NCBI GenBank assembly: GCA_018873225.1
Contig: JAEILZ010000002.1
Coordinates: 3,472,001-3,536,000 of the forward strand
DNA length: 64,000 nucleotides
Direction: 5' to 3'
Source of the DNA: [Phialemoniopsis] sp. UDSM-2020
Taxonomy: Eukaryota; Ascomycota; Sordariomycetes; Thyridiales; Thyridiaceae
Shown: positions 45,321 through 56,400 of the stretch, piece by piece
Numbering within the stretch: the first letter of the stretch is position 1
Layout: every line of letters begins with the position of its first letter
The notes under the pieces: model-generated
Databases searched by the model: none
What the model was told of the DNA's origin: nothing
What the model saw: only the letters and a program-made list of their open reading frames with translations
Made by a program: the position numbers and the translations under genes

Positions 45321-46021
45321 ATGTCATCCACCGAGAGTGTACCCGCCCGGACCTTTGATCCAGCGACAATGGAGTTGGAGTGGCTGGTTCTTGTGGAAGA
45401 TTTTCCAGGCAAGGAGAGAGAGAGATATCATACCAGGCCGTGAGTTTCATGCCGTACTTGAATTTAGAGCGTCGCACATAAGCCGGCCCCTTAGAGATTA
45501 ACATGTATTTACATTTGTGGTACTCGGATTACTGACGACTTTAATTGCATGTCAGACTCCATGTTGAACATGTGTTGCCAAAGACGGACCCCAAGGATGG
45601 GGTATATAACATGGGAGGTAAGACCTTGTGGTCCAAAGTGCAGTGCCTCCGACCATGGTCATGTTTTCTGGACTGACACAGTCTGGGTCAAAGGAATCAC
45701 TCTCCTCGAGCCTCCGCAAGATGGAATGCCCCTCAAAATTGGCGGTGTCATCTCAGTCATAAAAGCGGCGACTATCGAGGAGGTGTACGAAGAGATCAAA
45801 CAAGACCCGTATTATAAGAATGGAATATGGGATCCCAAGACTGTAGGTAGCCGGTCCTAGGCACTCATTAATCCATCCTGAAGTACTGACAGAAGCGCCA
45901 CCAGATCAAGGTCATCCCGGTAAGGCTATCCTTGAATGAAGATATGTACTCTGATCCATTAACCTGAGCATGCAAGTTTATTTGTGCGGTCCGGAATCCG
46001 GGAGGGTATCATGGAAAATGA
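45321..46021 (+). CDS. YCII-family (YciI-like) small protein
   Basis: Five exons, 45321-45439, 45556-45617, 45682-45842, 45905-45919 (15 bases) and 45977-46021, give 133 residues. The protein has the ferredoxin-like YCII layout: ELEWLVLVEDFPGKERERYHTRPLHVEHV with the conserved Arg/His pair, then a short YNMGVWVKGITLLEP strand, GGVISVIKAATIEEVYEEIKQDPYYKNGIWDPKT and the terminal IKVIPFICAVRNP. The 15-base exon is needed to give the family's IxPF ending; an acceptor 12 bases earlier is also in frame. Fungal members are small cytosolic proteins, often beside oxidoreductases; a few act as dehydrochlorinases or catalyse related small steps, but most are uncharacterised. Likely co-regulated with the divergent dioxygenase. 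Confidence 0.85.
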
Positions 46022-46184
46022 GTGCTCAGACATATCAGTCGATTGCGGGACCCCCAGTGAGGGCTTGAAGTTGAGAATCGTTGCCAAGAGCTTGGCAGCA
46101 CTCGACGTGGAGGAATACAACCTGTTGAGATGTATATGCGGTATTCTGTCGATGAAAACCAAAGAGTACTTTGATATGTCTTGA
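46012..46184 (+). pseudogene. Possible remnant of an FAD-monooxygenase N-terminus
   Basis: A 57-codon frame overlapping the YCII stop reads ISVDCGTPSEGLKLRIVAKSLAALDVEEYN. This resembles, by eye only, the leader plus first beta-strand of fungal FAD monooxygenases, but the dinucleotide-binding GxGxxG is absent. A similar LRLRIVVAGQGSRAAL stretch occurs near 45080-45130. Low confidence. Confidence 0.2.
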
Positions 46185-47050
46185 CCAGAGTCAAAGTGTT
46201 TCTCAATATTTCAACTTCATGGAGTGTCACGTAGAAGATTATTGTTGTTGCATCTTCTCAAAATGAATGCGCGGAGTTGTTGATGCTAAATTTAGGGGCC
46301 GGCAGGTGTCGAGGACAGGCAGGGACAGGCCCTGCGGTTGGAAAAGTGGAGAGGATCTACACCACCAAAAAGTGTTGGTGGCTGACTGATCTCGCCTGGA
46401 GACTCCGGTGTGCCATTTCATGGTCTCTCTGCCTGGCTGTCCTTTTCTCTCTCCATCTCATCTCCATTCCCAGCATCGCGAGACCATCAGACAGGCAGGT
46501 CCTATCATCGCAACAGCACCATCGACACCCGCGCCGCGAAATCGCCCATTCCCACGCCATCGATTCCCGTGTCAAAATTCCGCAGCCAGGACGAGTACGA
46601 CGCCATTTCACATTGCGATAAGGCACGAGGCGTGGCCCGCCCCCGGATTTGTGCTAGCACTGTCGTCATAGAAGGGGCGAGAAAGTGACCACACGACCAC
46701 CCGTCGAATATACAACCTTTCCGCTCCATTCCTCGTCTCCTTTCTAGAAACCTTTTTTCCCCTTCTTCGACGGAACATATCCAAGATGTCTTGGGAACTC
46801 ACCCGTCGCCGTTTCTTTCGGACGATTAATAGCAGGTTCATCTACGGTCGCGTGGTACGTTGGCAAATCCCCCAGCACTCTGACCCGCTGACGGTCAACT
46901 TTCGTCACCATTTTTCGATATTTGAGATGTTTGGTCAAGATCATCTCTCTCCACACTCGATTCTTGGCTTCCCATATAACTTGATTGCTAATTCTTTCCC
47001 TCTCTTGCTCCTTCTAGCCTTTACTACACACAGTCATTTTCCTCATCCAG
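46185..47050. other. Intergenic region and leader of the Mpv17-family gene
   Basis: About 870 bases. Open frames on both strands around 46350-46700 are overlapping and lack motifs. Pyrimidine-rich tracts just before 47051 fit a transcribed leader. Confidence 0.5.
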
Positions 47051-47903
47051 ATGGCTATCGTCGCACGACTAACAGCCCGGTTCAATGCCTACTACGAGGA
47101 GCGGCCGTGTACGTGTCCATCTCTCGTCTCCCTCATATTCGCGATTTGCTAACATTCTGGTGCTCCCAACAGTGCTCACCATGATGGTGACCAACGCCGT
47201 CCTCGGTGGCATCGCCGACACCGTCGCCCAATCCATCACCTCCATCCGACAGCGTGCTCTGCGCAAGGGCGCATCCTCCCCGAATCCCAAAGACGACCCC
47301 ATCGCCATTGAGATCCACGAACTCGACCGCAAGAACCCCTTCAACGAGCGCGAGCTGATCCCCGACTCCAAGCTCCTGCCGCCGCCCTTCGACTTTGAGC
47401 GCCTCACCCGCTTCATGGCATACGGCTTCTGCATGGCCCCTCTCCAGTTCAAGTGGTTCCGCTTCCTCGAGAAGTCGTTTCCCATCTCCAAGACCAACGC
47501 GTTCGGGCAGGCCATGAAGCGCGTCGCCTTTGATCAGCTTATCTTTGCGCCCTTTGGCCTGGCGACATTCTTCACGGTCATGACGGTGGCCGAGGGCGGT
47601 GGTCGTAGAGCGGTCACTTCCAAGCTGCGAGACATGTATGTGCCGACGCTCAAGGCAAACTACGTGCTCTGGCCGGCTGTGCAGGTGGTCAACTTCCGCC
47701 TGATGCCGGTTCAGTTCCAGCTGGTAAGTTTTGCGAGAAAAGGGACGACGATTTGTTGGTGGAGAACAACATCGCTGACGTTGCCATAGCCTTTTGTGTC
47801 GACTATCGGAATTGCTTGGACGGCCTACCTGTCCCTTACGAATGCCGCCGAAGACGCACAGCATGACAAGATCCCCGACTTGCCCGAAGTCCGCCTCGAC
47901 TAA
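47051..47903 (+). CDS. Mpv17/PMP22-family membrane protein (Sym1-like)
   Basis: Three exons, 47051-47108, 47173-47723 and 47790-47903, give 240 residues. The first splice creates YYEERPLLTMMVTNAVLGGIADTVAQ, the standard Mpv17 opening. Then RLTRFMAYGFCMAPLQFKWFRFLEK, KRVAFDQLIFAPFG, YVPTLKANYVLWPAVQVVNFRLMPVQFQLPFVSTIGIAWTAYLSLTN, which contains the family signature W-P-x-x-Q-x-x-N-F. Four membrane segments are expected. Family members reside in the mitochondrial inner membrane or peroxisome; yeast Sym1 supports ethanol and heat tolerance. A ~50-residue loop after the first helix is longer than in yeast. Which organelle applies cannot be told here. Confidence 0.92.
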
Positions 47904-48948
47904 GGATACAAGAGTGGTCCATTTACAAGGAGGATGTACAATGTAAATTGCAGCGGATTTTGTGACTATTCATGGTTCACGCATCAAGGAACAACGATAG
48001 AACCTTGGAGACGGCACAAACCTCAGGGTCGGCGTATGGACGAATTGTATTTAATGGCGTTACGGCATGAGAGCAAGCTTGTCTGAACTTGTCTTTCTTT
48101 TGTTTTGCCCGCGGGCACGGACGGACTGGACGATTGACTGTATTCAAAGTACATATGGGAAATAGGTGAACAAATAAAAGGGATCTAGAACATCATTGAG
48201 TGGTGTCTATCAAAGCTCGGGCCGACTCTGTTTGATCCGTCTGTTGCATTGAAGCACAGCTTGCGAGATGGAGGTACATGTACATCAGCTGATCGATGCG
48301 ACGACAAGTTTTGCCTCACTCCTTTCCGTGTGGCATTGGCAAATCCGGAGGCGTGGCAGTGTAACATGCTTCTGATTGCCATGCAAGTCGGATCAGGCAT
48401 GTTGGTGAAAGTGGTGGGAAATACATCAGCTAACCATCACGTCACCTCCTGCATGAGTACCTGGAATCTCTGCTCTGGAGATAGAACAGCACTTGAAGCG
48501 CAATTGTTGAGGCGGTAACTTAGGGAGAATATTCGGGTGCGGTAGCCATCTTCAAGTATATCAAAGAAATAAAAAGAATTGCCGGGAGACATCGAGATCG
48601 ATCGGAAGTTCGGATAACCAGGTCTATCCGAGGTCAAGAGCCATGGTAAGGCATCCCGGTCAAGTCGCGGGCTACCAAGGTGACGATGTGAATCCCGTAC
48701 CGTTCCGTTACCCCACCACCAGCAAATTTACCCCTCCAGCAGGCGCAAATGTTGACCAAGAGCTGCAGCGTCGACCAGGCAAAAGCTACTGCGTCTTTTT
48801 ATAAGTGTCTTGGATGTTTGGTTGCTACCGACGTCTCTCTCCCATTGTTTTCCTGAGCAGATTCAAAACTCAATTCCTAATCTCTTCACCACCATCACCA
48901 TCCTATTTGCAACCTTTTCTCCTCACACAACACACGAAGATTGCAATC
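47904..48948. other. Intergenic region and PGK promoter
   Basis: About 1 kb without a supported gene. The final 150 bases carry a TATA-like element and a pyrimidine-rich leader (separate entry). Confidence 0.6.
48796..48805 (+). promoter_or_regulatory. TATA-like element of the phosphoglycerate kinase gene
   Basis: TTTTTATAAG lies 144 bases upstream of the ATG and is followed by a long C/T-rich leader (about 48830-48910), the common arrangement for strongly expressed fungal glycolytic genes. Confidence 0.5.
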
Positions 48949-50283
48949 ATGTCTCTGTCCAACAAGCTCTCCATCACCGATGTCGACCTCAAGGGCAAGC
49001 GGGTCCTGATCCGCGTCGACTTCAACGTGCCCCTCGACGGCTCCGGCAAGGTGACCAACAACCAGCGCATCGCGGGCGCCGTGCCCACCATCAAGTACGC
49101 CATCGATAACGGCGCCAAGGCCGTCGTCCTCATGTCGCACCTCGGCCGCCCCAACGGCGCCGCCAACCCCAAGTACAGCCTCAAGCCCGTCGTCCCGGAG
49201 CTCGAGAAGCTGCTCGGCGGCCGCACCGTGACCTTTGCGCCCGAGTGCGTCGGCTCCGAGGTCGAGGAGATTGTCAACAAGCAGACGGACGGCGGCGTCG
49301 TGCTGCTCGAGAACCTGCGCTTCCACATCGAGGAGGAGGGCTCGGCCAAGGACAAGGAGGGCAACAAGACCAAGGCCGACAAGGCCAAGGTCGACGAGTT
49401 CCGCAAGGGCCTCACCAAGCTCGGTGATGTCTACGTCAGTACGTGTTTACCGGCACCATTTCACCTGTAATCAACATTACGAGGGACAAAACAAGCTAAC
49501 CAAGCATTGCAAACAGACGACGCCTTCGGCACCGCCCACCGCGCCCACTCGTCCATGGTCGGCGTCGACCTGCCCCAGAAGGCGGCCGGCTTCCTCATGA
49601 AGAAGGAGCTCGACTACTTCGCCAAGGCCCTCGAGTCCCCCAAGCGGCCCTTCCTCGCCATCCTCGGCGGCGCCAAGGTCTCGGACAAGATCCAGCTCAT
49701 CAACAACCTGCTCGACAAGGTCAACACGCTCATCATCTGCGGCGGCATGGCCTTCACCTTCAAGAAGACGCTCGACAACATCCCCATCGGCAACTCGCTC
49801 TTCGACGAGTCCGGCGCCAAGACGGTGAAGGAGCTTGTCGAGAAGGCCAAGAAGAACAACGTCAAGCTCGTCCTGCCCGTCGACTACGTCACGGCCGACA
49901 AGTTCGACGCCAACGCGCAGACGGGCACGGCGACGGACAAGGACGGCATCCCCGACGGCTGGATGGGCCTCGACTGCGGCGACGAGTCGATCAAGCTCTA
50001 CACCGAGGCCATCAACGAGGCCAACACGATCCTGTGGAACGGCCCGCCCGGCGTCTTCGAGTTTGAGAAGTTCGCCCACGGCACCAAGGCCACGCTCGAC
50101 GTCGCCGTCAAGGCCGCCGAGAACGGCAAGATTGTCATCATCGGCGGTGGTGACACCGCCACCGTGGCCGCCAAGTACGGCGTCGAGAGCAAGCTCAGCC
50201 ACGTGTCGACCGGCGGCGGCGCCAGCCTGGAGCTGCTCGAGGGCAAGGAGCTGCCCGGTGTGACTGCCTTGAGCAGCAAGTGA
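48949..50283 (+). CDS. PGK1: Phosphoglycerate kinase
   Basis: Exons 48949-49438 and 49517-50283 give 418 residues, the usual length. Motifs in order: [14 protein letters not shown] (PGK signature), [33 protein letters not shown] (formed at the splice), [28 protein letters not shown] and [13 protein letters not shown] with the [13 protein letters not shown] nucleotide site. It transfers phosphate from 1,3-bisphosphoglycerate to ADP in glycolysis, in the cytosol. Codon use is extremely C-ending (GTC, CTC, AAG, GAC), as in the most highly expressed genes, and this creates long antisense open frames that are not genes. Convergent with the Sem1 gene. Confidence 0.98.
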
Positions 50284-50627
50284 CTTGCACGAATGTAAAC
50301 CGGTGGGCAGAGAAGGAAAACAAAGGAAAGGGAAATAGATATCAGTAGGGAAACCCAGATTAATTAATGGAGGGCAAGAGAAAGCCCAGAGGCTCATCAC
50401 GGGCATCATAGGATCCCAACAGAACAAAATAACCCCAATGAAAAAGAAATATTTGATCAAATCCCTTCAGTTTTTATTTCATGCTGTAACCCTTGTTCTT
50501 GCACGTCTATGTGGTGATAGTCAAAGAAAACGCATGCACTTGGTCCAGTGCCCTTCAGCACCCACTGGCATCCTTATCCACGGCTCGTTCTGTTGATTGG
50601 TGAGACTCCTCTTTGCTTGTCTGTATT
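50284..50627. other. Convergent 3' regions of PGK1 and SEM1
   Basis: About 340 bases of 3' untranslated sequence from both genes; no other feature. Confidence 0.6.
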
Positions 50628-51118
50628 CTACCTCCGCTTGGACGCCTCGACCTTCTTGAGTTCCTCCCTGTGAAGCTGGGTTAGTGCCATGTTAAGGATG
50701 GATAAATGGGATGTGTGTCTCTCTCTAGCCGACATACTTGAGCTGTGCGGAAAAGTCGTCGCTCGTGTCATCATCGTCCCACGACTCCTCCCAGAGGTGC
50801 TGGGTGCCTCCGCTGCCTGCTGCCTCGGTCTCCTCGGCGGTCCAGTCTAGATTCAGGGGAAGAAGGTATGTTAGCCCAGAATGTTCCTGTGACAATGACG
50901 GCGAATCATGGTAATTGCGACGAAGGGGGAGGGATGCGTGCACCGGGCGTTGGGCATGGTATGGCATGGTGATGAAGATAGCAGGGCTAGGACGAACCTT
51001 CTACAGGGAAGTCCTCAAACTCATCATCCTCCTCAAGGGCGGCCTTTTGTTGTTGCTGGGGCTGCTCGGGCTTCTGCTCTGAGGTGGTGGGCTTCTCGTC
51101 TTTCGTCGCGGACGCCAT
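50628..51118 (-). CDS. SEM1: 26S proteasome subunit Sem1/Dss1
   Basis: Three exons, 50998-51118, 50738-50846 and 50628-50667, give 89 residues. The product is very acidic with the two Dss1 blocks, LEEDDEFEDFPVEDWT and HLWEESWDDDDTSDDFSAQLKEELKK, each containing the conserved Trp/Phe residues. The N-terminal 30 residues are Lys/Gln/Pro-rich. Both splices fall inside the conserved acidic blocks and restore them. Sem1 is an intrinsically disordered lid subunit of the 26S proteasome, also part of TREX-2 and BRCA2-type complexes. Genes of this size are often missed. The short basic C-terminus (KKVEASKRR) is normal. Confidence 0.95.
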
Positions 51119-52525
51119 CGTGTCGATGAGGTTTCTCTCGGGAGATAGATGTGGAAGGCTGGAGGGGGTACGATATGTGTTGGTCAAGTCGTACTTAAAG
51201 CTTTGAAACAGGGCTCGTGAGGCTCTGTGTCGAGTGGTGATGGATAGAGATTGTGGAAATGACGATAGGTGGATGGATGGCGTGCCGCCAGCAGCCTTGA
51301 GGTCGCGGATTCATCAGCCTGGCCCCAGCTTCACTGGAGGCGGCGCTCGCTGCACGGACCACCTTGGGTCAAGTGCACTGTGCGAGCGAGACTGGAGCGA
51401 AAGGTGTTTGCGGAATAATCCACTGCCCGAAGCGCTGAGCTGGTCAGCTCCAGCCCCGCTTCAGCACCTGAGCTTCTTGGAGCTTCGCTAAAGTGGGCAC
51501 CTGAAAACCGCTGGCACCCGCCAATTGCCCAATCTGGACAGTGAGCAAAAGTGCTGGAAACAGCCAAGGTTCGGACGGGTCGGGTGTCTTGGACGATCAA
51601 ATCCCCATTGCTCTTTTACTTGGTAATGGGCGCATTTAAACGGTTCTTTGGCTCCTCCAATCTTCACATGTTCGCTATGGACATTTTAATAGGGCGGGCT
51701 TTTATCTGGAGAGCTCAACGGCAGAGTCTGGGGAAGACAACAAACACCCGTCCTAGGGCTAGAATCCTTGAGGGTCGTTGCTGCACGCACAGATCGTCCA
51801 TTCATCCATGCATCGTAGAGATAGCTCTGTCATCCCATTTGATCTACTTGACGTAGTACTACTGTCAGGGACGCGCATCACACCCAGAGGAGCACTTGTT
51901 CCTGGTCTTACTCACTCGTGGCCCCTCCCTCGACGTCATCCATCTCTGTGGGACACAGACCCCAATATCCGTCAGATCTAAACCACGCTGTTTGCGTTGC
52001 GCGAGATATTGCCCGTATTGTAGCCAGCTTCGAAATTATCGAATTGGGCTCTTTACTCGTACCTGATTCCCGAGACACCACGCATCGTCACACAGACGCG
52101 CGTGCGTACATGCTCCGTTCCTCGTTCTCGGTTTCTTTTTGATCTTACTTGTCTTGACTCGGCTAGATTTAAAGGACTCAGCCCTGGAGGCAAACGGATT
52201 TCTCCAGCCCGTACTCGCCTAGGTGCCTCGCCTTCAAAGCTATCGCATGGCCAGGCCCCACCATTCTTCGCGTTCGTTTGCATTGCGTTGCATCCATCTT
52301 CAAGCTGACCCCTTCAGCCTGGGGGTTGCTTTCTTGCTGCATCTCACCCCTCCTCGTCGTGGCTTTCTTCCTTTCTAAAACCTAGATTCGAGATTGTCTC
52401 AATATCTTCCTTTGTATCTGTTATATCTGTACAAACCATCTCCCTTTTGCACTCATGCCCGAAGCTTCCGGAGCATTGGAAGCTTCCGCTTAGCTCTCTA
52501 TCTCCCTCCCCTTCTTTCCTTGGCC
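51119..52525. other. Divergent intergenic region, no gene seen
   Basis: About 1.4 kb between SEM1 and IML2. Only short open frames; the last 250 bases are pyrimidine-rich and probably the IML2 leader. Confidence 0.55.
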
Positions 52526-55018
52526 ATGTCCTCGATACGCGCCTGGTTCCGGGGCTCTTCCGCCGCCGCCCCCACGGCTCCGACCAAGACCACCACACTC
52601 ACGGTCCCCGAGAATGCTTCGGGCGGCGGCGGCGAGCTGTCCCCAGCCGACCGCGAGATCTCGGACCTCGAGGACGCCATCGCCTCGGCCGGGCTCATCA
52701 TGAACGACGACATCGACGGCGCCGAGGCCCGCCTGCGCCTGCGCAAGGACGCTTCCTCCTTCCACATGCTCGGCCTCGGCGTCGCCATCTTCATGCGCTC
52801 CATCCTCGGCTTCGAGAAGGAGGTCATGAACGAGGCCTCGCAGCGCCTGCTCGACTGCGAGAACCGCGCCTGGGCCGACATGAAGAAGGCCCAGAAGGAC
52901 GCCGCCGGCGCCTCTGGCGGCGGCTGGTTCTCGGGCGGCAAGGTCGCCCTCTCCCCGGCCGAGGTGACGGCCGCGGCGCCGGGCAACATCAGCCAGATCT
53001 ACCCGCCGGGCAGCGAGTTCGCGCTTGTGTACAGCGAGGCGCAGCTCATGAGTGCCGTCGTGGCCGTCATCCACGAGAGCCTGACGGAGGGGATCAAGGG
53101 ATTCTACAAGCTGCGCAAGGCCTACCTGACGCTCAGCGGGCTCATGGAGACCGAGGCCAAGCTGCTGGAACGGTTGAACGGCGACAGGGCACCGGGCAGC
53201 GCCAACGGCTCGGTCAAGAGGCCGTCCGTGGCCGAGGAGCACATGCCTGGTAGCTTCGACGAGGCCGAATTTGAGGAGTATGGCTTTTCGGACAAGCCGC
53301 AGGAGGTTGGAGAAACAGGGACCAAGGAGAAGGACGACCGTGATCTGGACTTTGTAGATGCCAAGGAGGAGCAATCGGGCACGCAGACACCTGCCACGTA
53401 TGAGGGACACCTGGGCAAGGCCGGCTCGGTCGACCCCTCAAGGACAGGCACGCCGGCGCTAGAGAAGCAGGTTGCCAATCTACAACTATCATCAAAACCT
53501 ACGGAAGCAGACTCATCTCGACGCCTTACTCGCAAGACATCGGGCCCGGACACAACCTTCTTCGACAATCCCGTCGACGCCTTCGTACACTCGGGCGCCA
53601 ACATGTGCTTCGGCACCATGCTGCTCATCATCAGCATGGTCCCGCCCGCCTTCTCGCGCCTGCTCTCCATCATCGGCTTCCGCGGCGACCGCCAGCGCGG
53701 CGTGCGCATGCTCTGGCAGAGCACCAAGTTCGCCAACATTAACGGCGCCGTCGCCGGGCTCGTCCTGCTGGGGTACTACAACGGCCTGCTCGCCTTCGCC
53801 GACATCCTGCCCATCCCTTCGGACGTGGCCGACCTCGCCGACGACGACGAGGTCGTAGGCTACCCGCAGGAGCGCTGCTCCTCCCTGCTCGCGTCGATGC
53901 GCCGGCGATACCCGGACGCGCGCCTGTGGCGGCTTGAGGAGGCGCGCGTGCTCGCCAACGCGAAACGGCTCGATGCTGCGGTGGACATCCTGCAGGCCAA
54001 CACGGACAGCAAGATGAAGCAGGTCACGGCGCTCAACAGCTTCGAGCTGTCGCTCAACTCCATGTTCCGCATGGACTACCCGACTATGCGTGACTCGTTC
54101 CTGCGCTGCGTCGAGCTCAACGACTGGTCGCACACGCTGTACTACTTCCTCGCCGGGTGCGCCGAGGTCGAGATGTATCGCGACGCATTCCACCGCGCTG
54201 CGGCGCTTGCGGCAGACGACAAGGGGAAGGCTGAGGCCGAGGCCGAGGCCAGGAAGCACAAGAAGGCCGCCGAGGGGTACATCCGCAAGGCGCCCGAGGT
54301 GGCCGGGCGCAAGAAGTTCATGGCGCGGCAGATGCCCTTCGAGGTCTGGGTCAACCGCAAGGTGAACAAGTGGACGGAGCGGGCGGCGTCCCTCGGGGTT
54401 GACCTTGCCGACGCCGTGGGCGCGAGCCCCGTGCAGGAGATGGTGTATTTGTGGAACGGGGCTAAGAGGATGGACGGCCCCTTACTGGAGAAGGCGCTTT
54501 CGTGCCTCGAGTGGTCACGGTGCACGGCGCCTGCCAAGGCAGTGGAAAAGATGCGCGCCGTGCCAGACGAGAGCGCCATCCGCGGGCTGGCCGCTTCGGC
54601 GCTGATACGCGCCTCTGGGCGGATCGACGAGGCGAGGAGTGTGTTGAAGGAGGAGGTTTTGTGCCATGACAAGTACGTACACAGTACCCTTACCGGTCTC
54701 CAGAATGGCATATGCTAACACTGTGATGATAGGCCAGCCTTCAAGGGGCCCACAAAGGACGACTACGTTTTGCCGTCGGGCCACTATGAGCTCGGTGTCC
54801 TGGCGTGGATGGAAGGGTGCAGCCCTCCCGCCGACCTCAAAGGCGATGAGCAGGCCCTCGAAGAGTACCGCCGCAAGAAGACGGAGGAGGCCCTCGAGGC
54901 GCTGGAGAGGGTGGCCCGCTGGGAAGGCTTTGTGCTCGACGCGCGCATCGGCATGAGGGTTCAGACGGGTATCGACAGCGTGCAGTGGCTGCGGAGGAAG
55001 AAGGGTTGGGCTACGTGA
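52526..55018 (+). CDS. IML2: Iml2-like inclusion-body clearance protein (TPR-containing)
   Basis: Two exons, 52526-54672 and 54733-55018, give 810 residues, matching the fungal Iml2/TTC39 family. The N-terminal part has DREISDLEDAIASAGLIMNDDIDGAEARL and SSFHMLGLGVAIFMRSILGFEKEVMNEAS; the middle has an acidic disordered insert (~265-345) before DAFVHSGANMCFGTMLLIISMVPPAFSRLLSIIGFRGDRQRG, and the C-terminal half carries TPR-like helices (RMDYPTMRDSFLRCVELNDWSHTLYYFLAGC, YVLPSGHYELGVLAWMEG). In yeast, Iml2 acts with lipid droplets in clearing inclusion bodies. The start follows a pyrimidine-rich leader and is the first ATG that gives the conserved N-terminus. Very G/C-biased codons produce long antisense open frames. 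No enzymatic motif. Confidence 0.92.
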
Positions 55019-55666
55019 TGAAAGGGAGGTGATGGAAAAGCAGGATTGCTGCATTGTTACATATGACGGAGTTGGCATATACTTCGGCTCACAGGGGGGA
55101 TCTTGTGTTGTATAGACTTGCACTTGGCTGGGATTTGGACATGGGATAGACATTTGAACTATAAGAAAGGCGAGTTGATCGGCAACATTTGCCCTGATCC
55201 TCTATCAACTCCGCTTCTCCTTCTTGGTGAAGCACTCGAAACTGTTGGAATATGCTATATGAATAACATATAGAATCGATTCAACAGTTACCTCGACGAT
55301 GGAACAGCACAGCATATGACTGGCAGGTCCCGCCTCGGCAGGCCCACAATGTCTTTTCTGCGAGACAACATCGGAGTTGCCGTCGTTTCTCGGCCTGATA
55401 CTATGTGGTGGGTAGCTTTCTATTGGATGGACATGCATGCGTGTGAGATCCGTTGGTTCTCAAGGCTGTATAACTCAACCATAGTGAATGCGCTGTTGGC
55501 ATAAATCCAGATTGCTACCTTCCATCTTTGGTCTAAGCTCTGTGTAACCCGTGATAGATGGTATATAAGTATATCATCAACTTTCATGCTGATGGAAGAA
55601 TTCTTTGAACAATCAATCCTCTCGCAACTCGTTCTCTTCACTTTATCCACCATCGCAACTTTCAAG
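55019..55666. other. Intergenic space, no gene seen
   Basis: About 650 bases; contains the TATATAA box of the next gene near its right end. Confidence 0.5.
55562..55568 (+). promoter_or_regulatory. TATATAA box of the small orphan gene
   Basis: TATATAA lies only 18 bases before the in-frame ATG at 55586 and 99 bases before the ATG at 55667. A start of transcription 30 bases or more downstream would exclude the first ATG, which decides the start chosen for the next gene. Confidence 0.5.
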
Positions 55667-56032
55667 ATGTCCGAGTTGGCTCCAGTCCAATACACCATTG
55701 ACCCCTCGACCAACCCAGCCACATGGCCCGGTCCCAACCAAGCACCTAGCTACATCGATATCCCCAAAGTCGATGTCATCTACATCAACATGAATGGGGC
55801 TTCTGATTTCGCCAGGCTCCGCACGGGCACCAACGAACATGTCCATCACGCACTCCTACAGGTGACCAAGCACGTGGCTCGCGGTCTGTATCGCATCATC
55901 AGCTTGAATGTCAGCGAGTACTCATGTGTGGTGGTCATGTTTTGCGAGAAATCGAGGGAGGAGCTACTGTGGAAGAATGGGTTTCCTTGGGACACCGAGA
56001 GGGACCCCCAGCAGGATGTTGTACTGAAGTAA
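55667..56032 (+). CDS. Small protein of unknown function
   Basis: Single exon, 121 residues from the ATG at 55667 (MSELAPVQYTIDPS). An in-frame ATG at 55586 would add 27 residues but lies too near the TATA box. No signal peptide with this start. The protein has a mixed alpha/beta look: DIPKVDVIYINMNGASDFARLR, a middle stretch VHHALLQVTKHVARGLYRIISLNVSEYSCVVVMFC and a Trp-containing acidic end. I recognise no family. The neighbours (Iml2 and a desaturase-like protein) give no functional hint. The codon use is ordinary and the frame is intact, so it is probably a real, lineage-restricted gene. Confidence 0.55.
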   Translation: MSELAPVQYTIDPSTNPATWPGPNQAPSYIDIPKVDVIYINMNGASDFARLRTGTNEHVHHALLQVTKHVARGLYRIISLNVSEYSCVVVMFCEKSREELLWKNGFPWDTERDPQQDVVLK

Positions 56033-56400
56033 TTGGCAGCGGGTTGTGGGCACAGAGTTTGATATTGTTTGTCAAGTGCCAACTCTCAAGAAGATGACAA
56101 AAGACGTGCATGATCCCAGAGATGACAACAGAGGTAGCACCAGAAGTGATGTGAAATTCGGCGGAGGCTGTCGATAAGACTAATTGAATAATAAGAGGAC
56201 GTCCTTATCATGATGTACAGTCGCTTCTTACAGCGAAGTACACAATCCTAGTTATGTTATTCCTGCCCAAGAGCAAACTTTTCCATACACCTTCAACGCC
56301 AGGCTTGAAAAGCTTGTTGTACATCATCTTAAATCGGCCTGACTAGACATTACCACGAGATCCTACGACAATTCAGAGCAGAAACACACGAAGTCCCCCA
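56033..56400. other. Convergent intergenic space
   Basis: About 370 bases between two stops; no feature seen. Confidence 0.5.

Noticed and set aside
46786..47184. 132-codon frame opening at 46786 upstream of the Mpv17-family gene
   Set aside because: It is in a different frame from the Mpv17 exons and has no family resemblance; the ATG at 47051 gives the conserved start after splicing.
49477..50460. 327-codon open frame antisense to phosphoglycerate kinase
   Set aside because: Shadow of extreme C-ending codon bias on the real strand; its Val/Gly/Asp/Leu-rich sequence has no domain and the sense strand is certain.
52490..54259. Long open frames antisense to IML2 (306 and 248 codons)
   Set aside because: Low-complexity Gly/Ala/Arg/Val translation, explained by the G/C bias of the sense gene.
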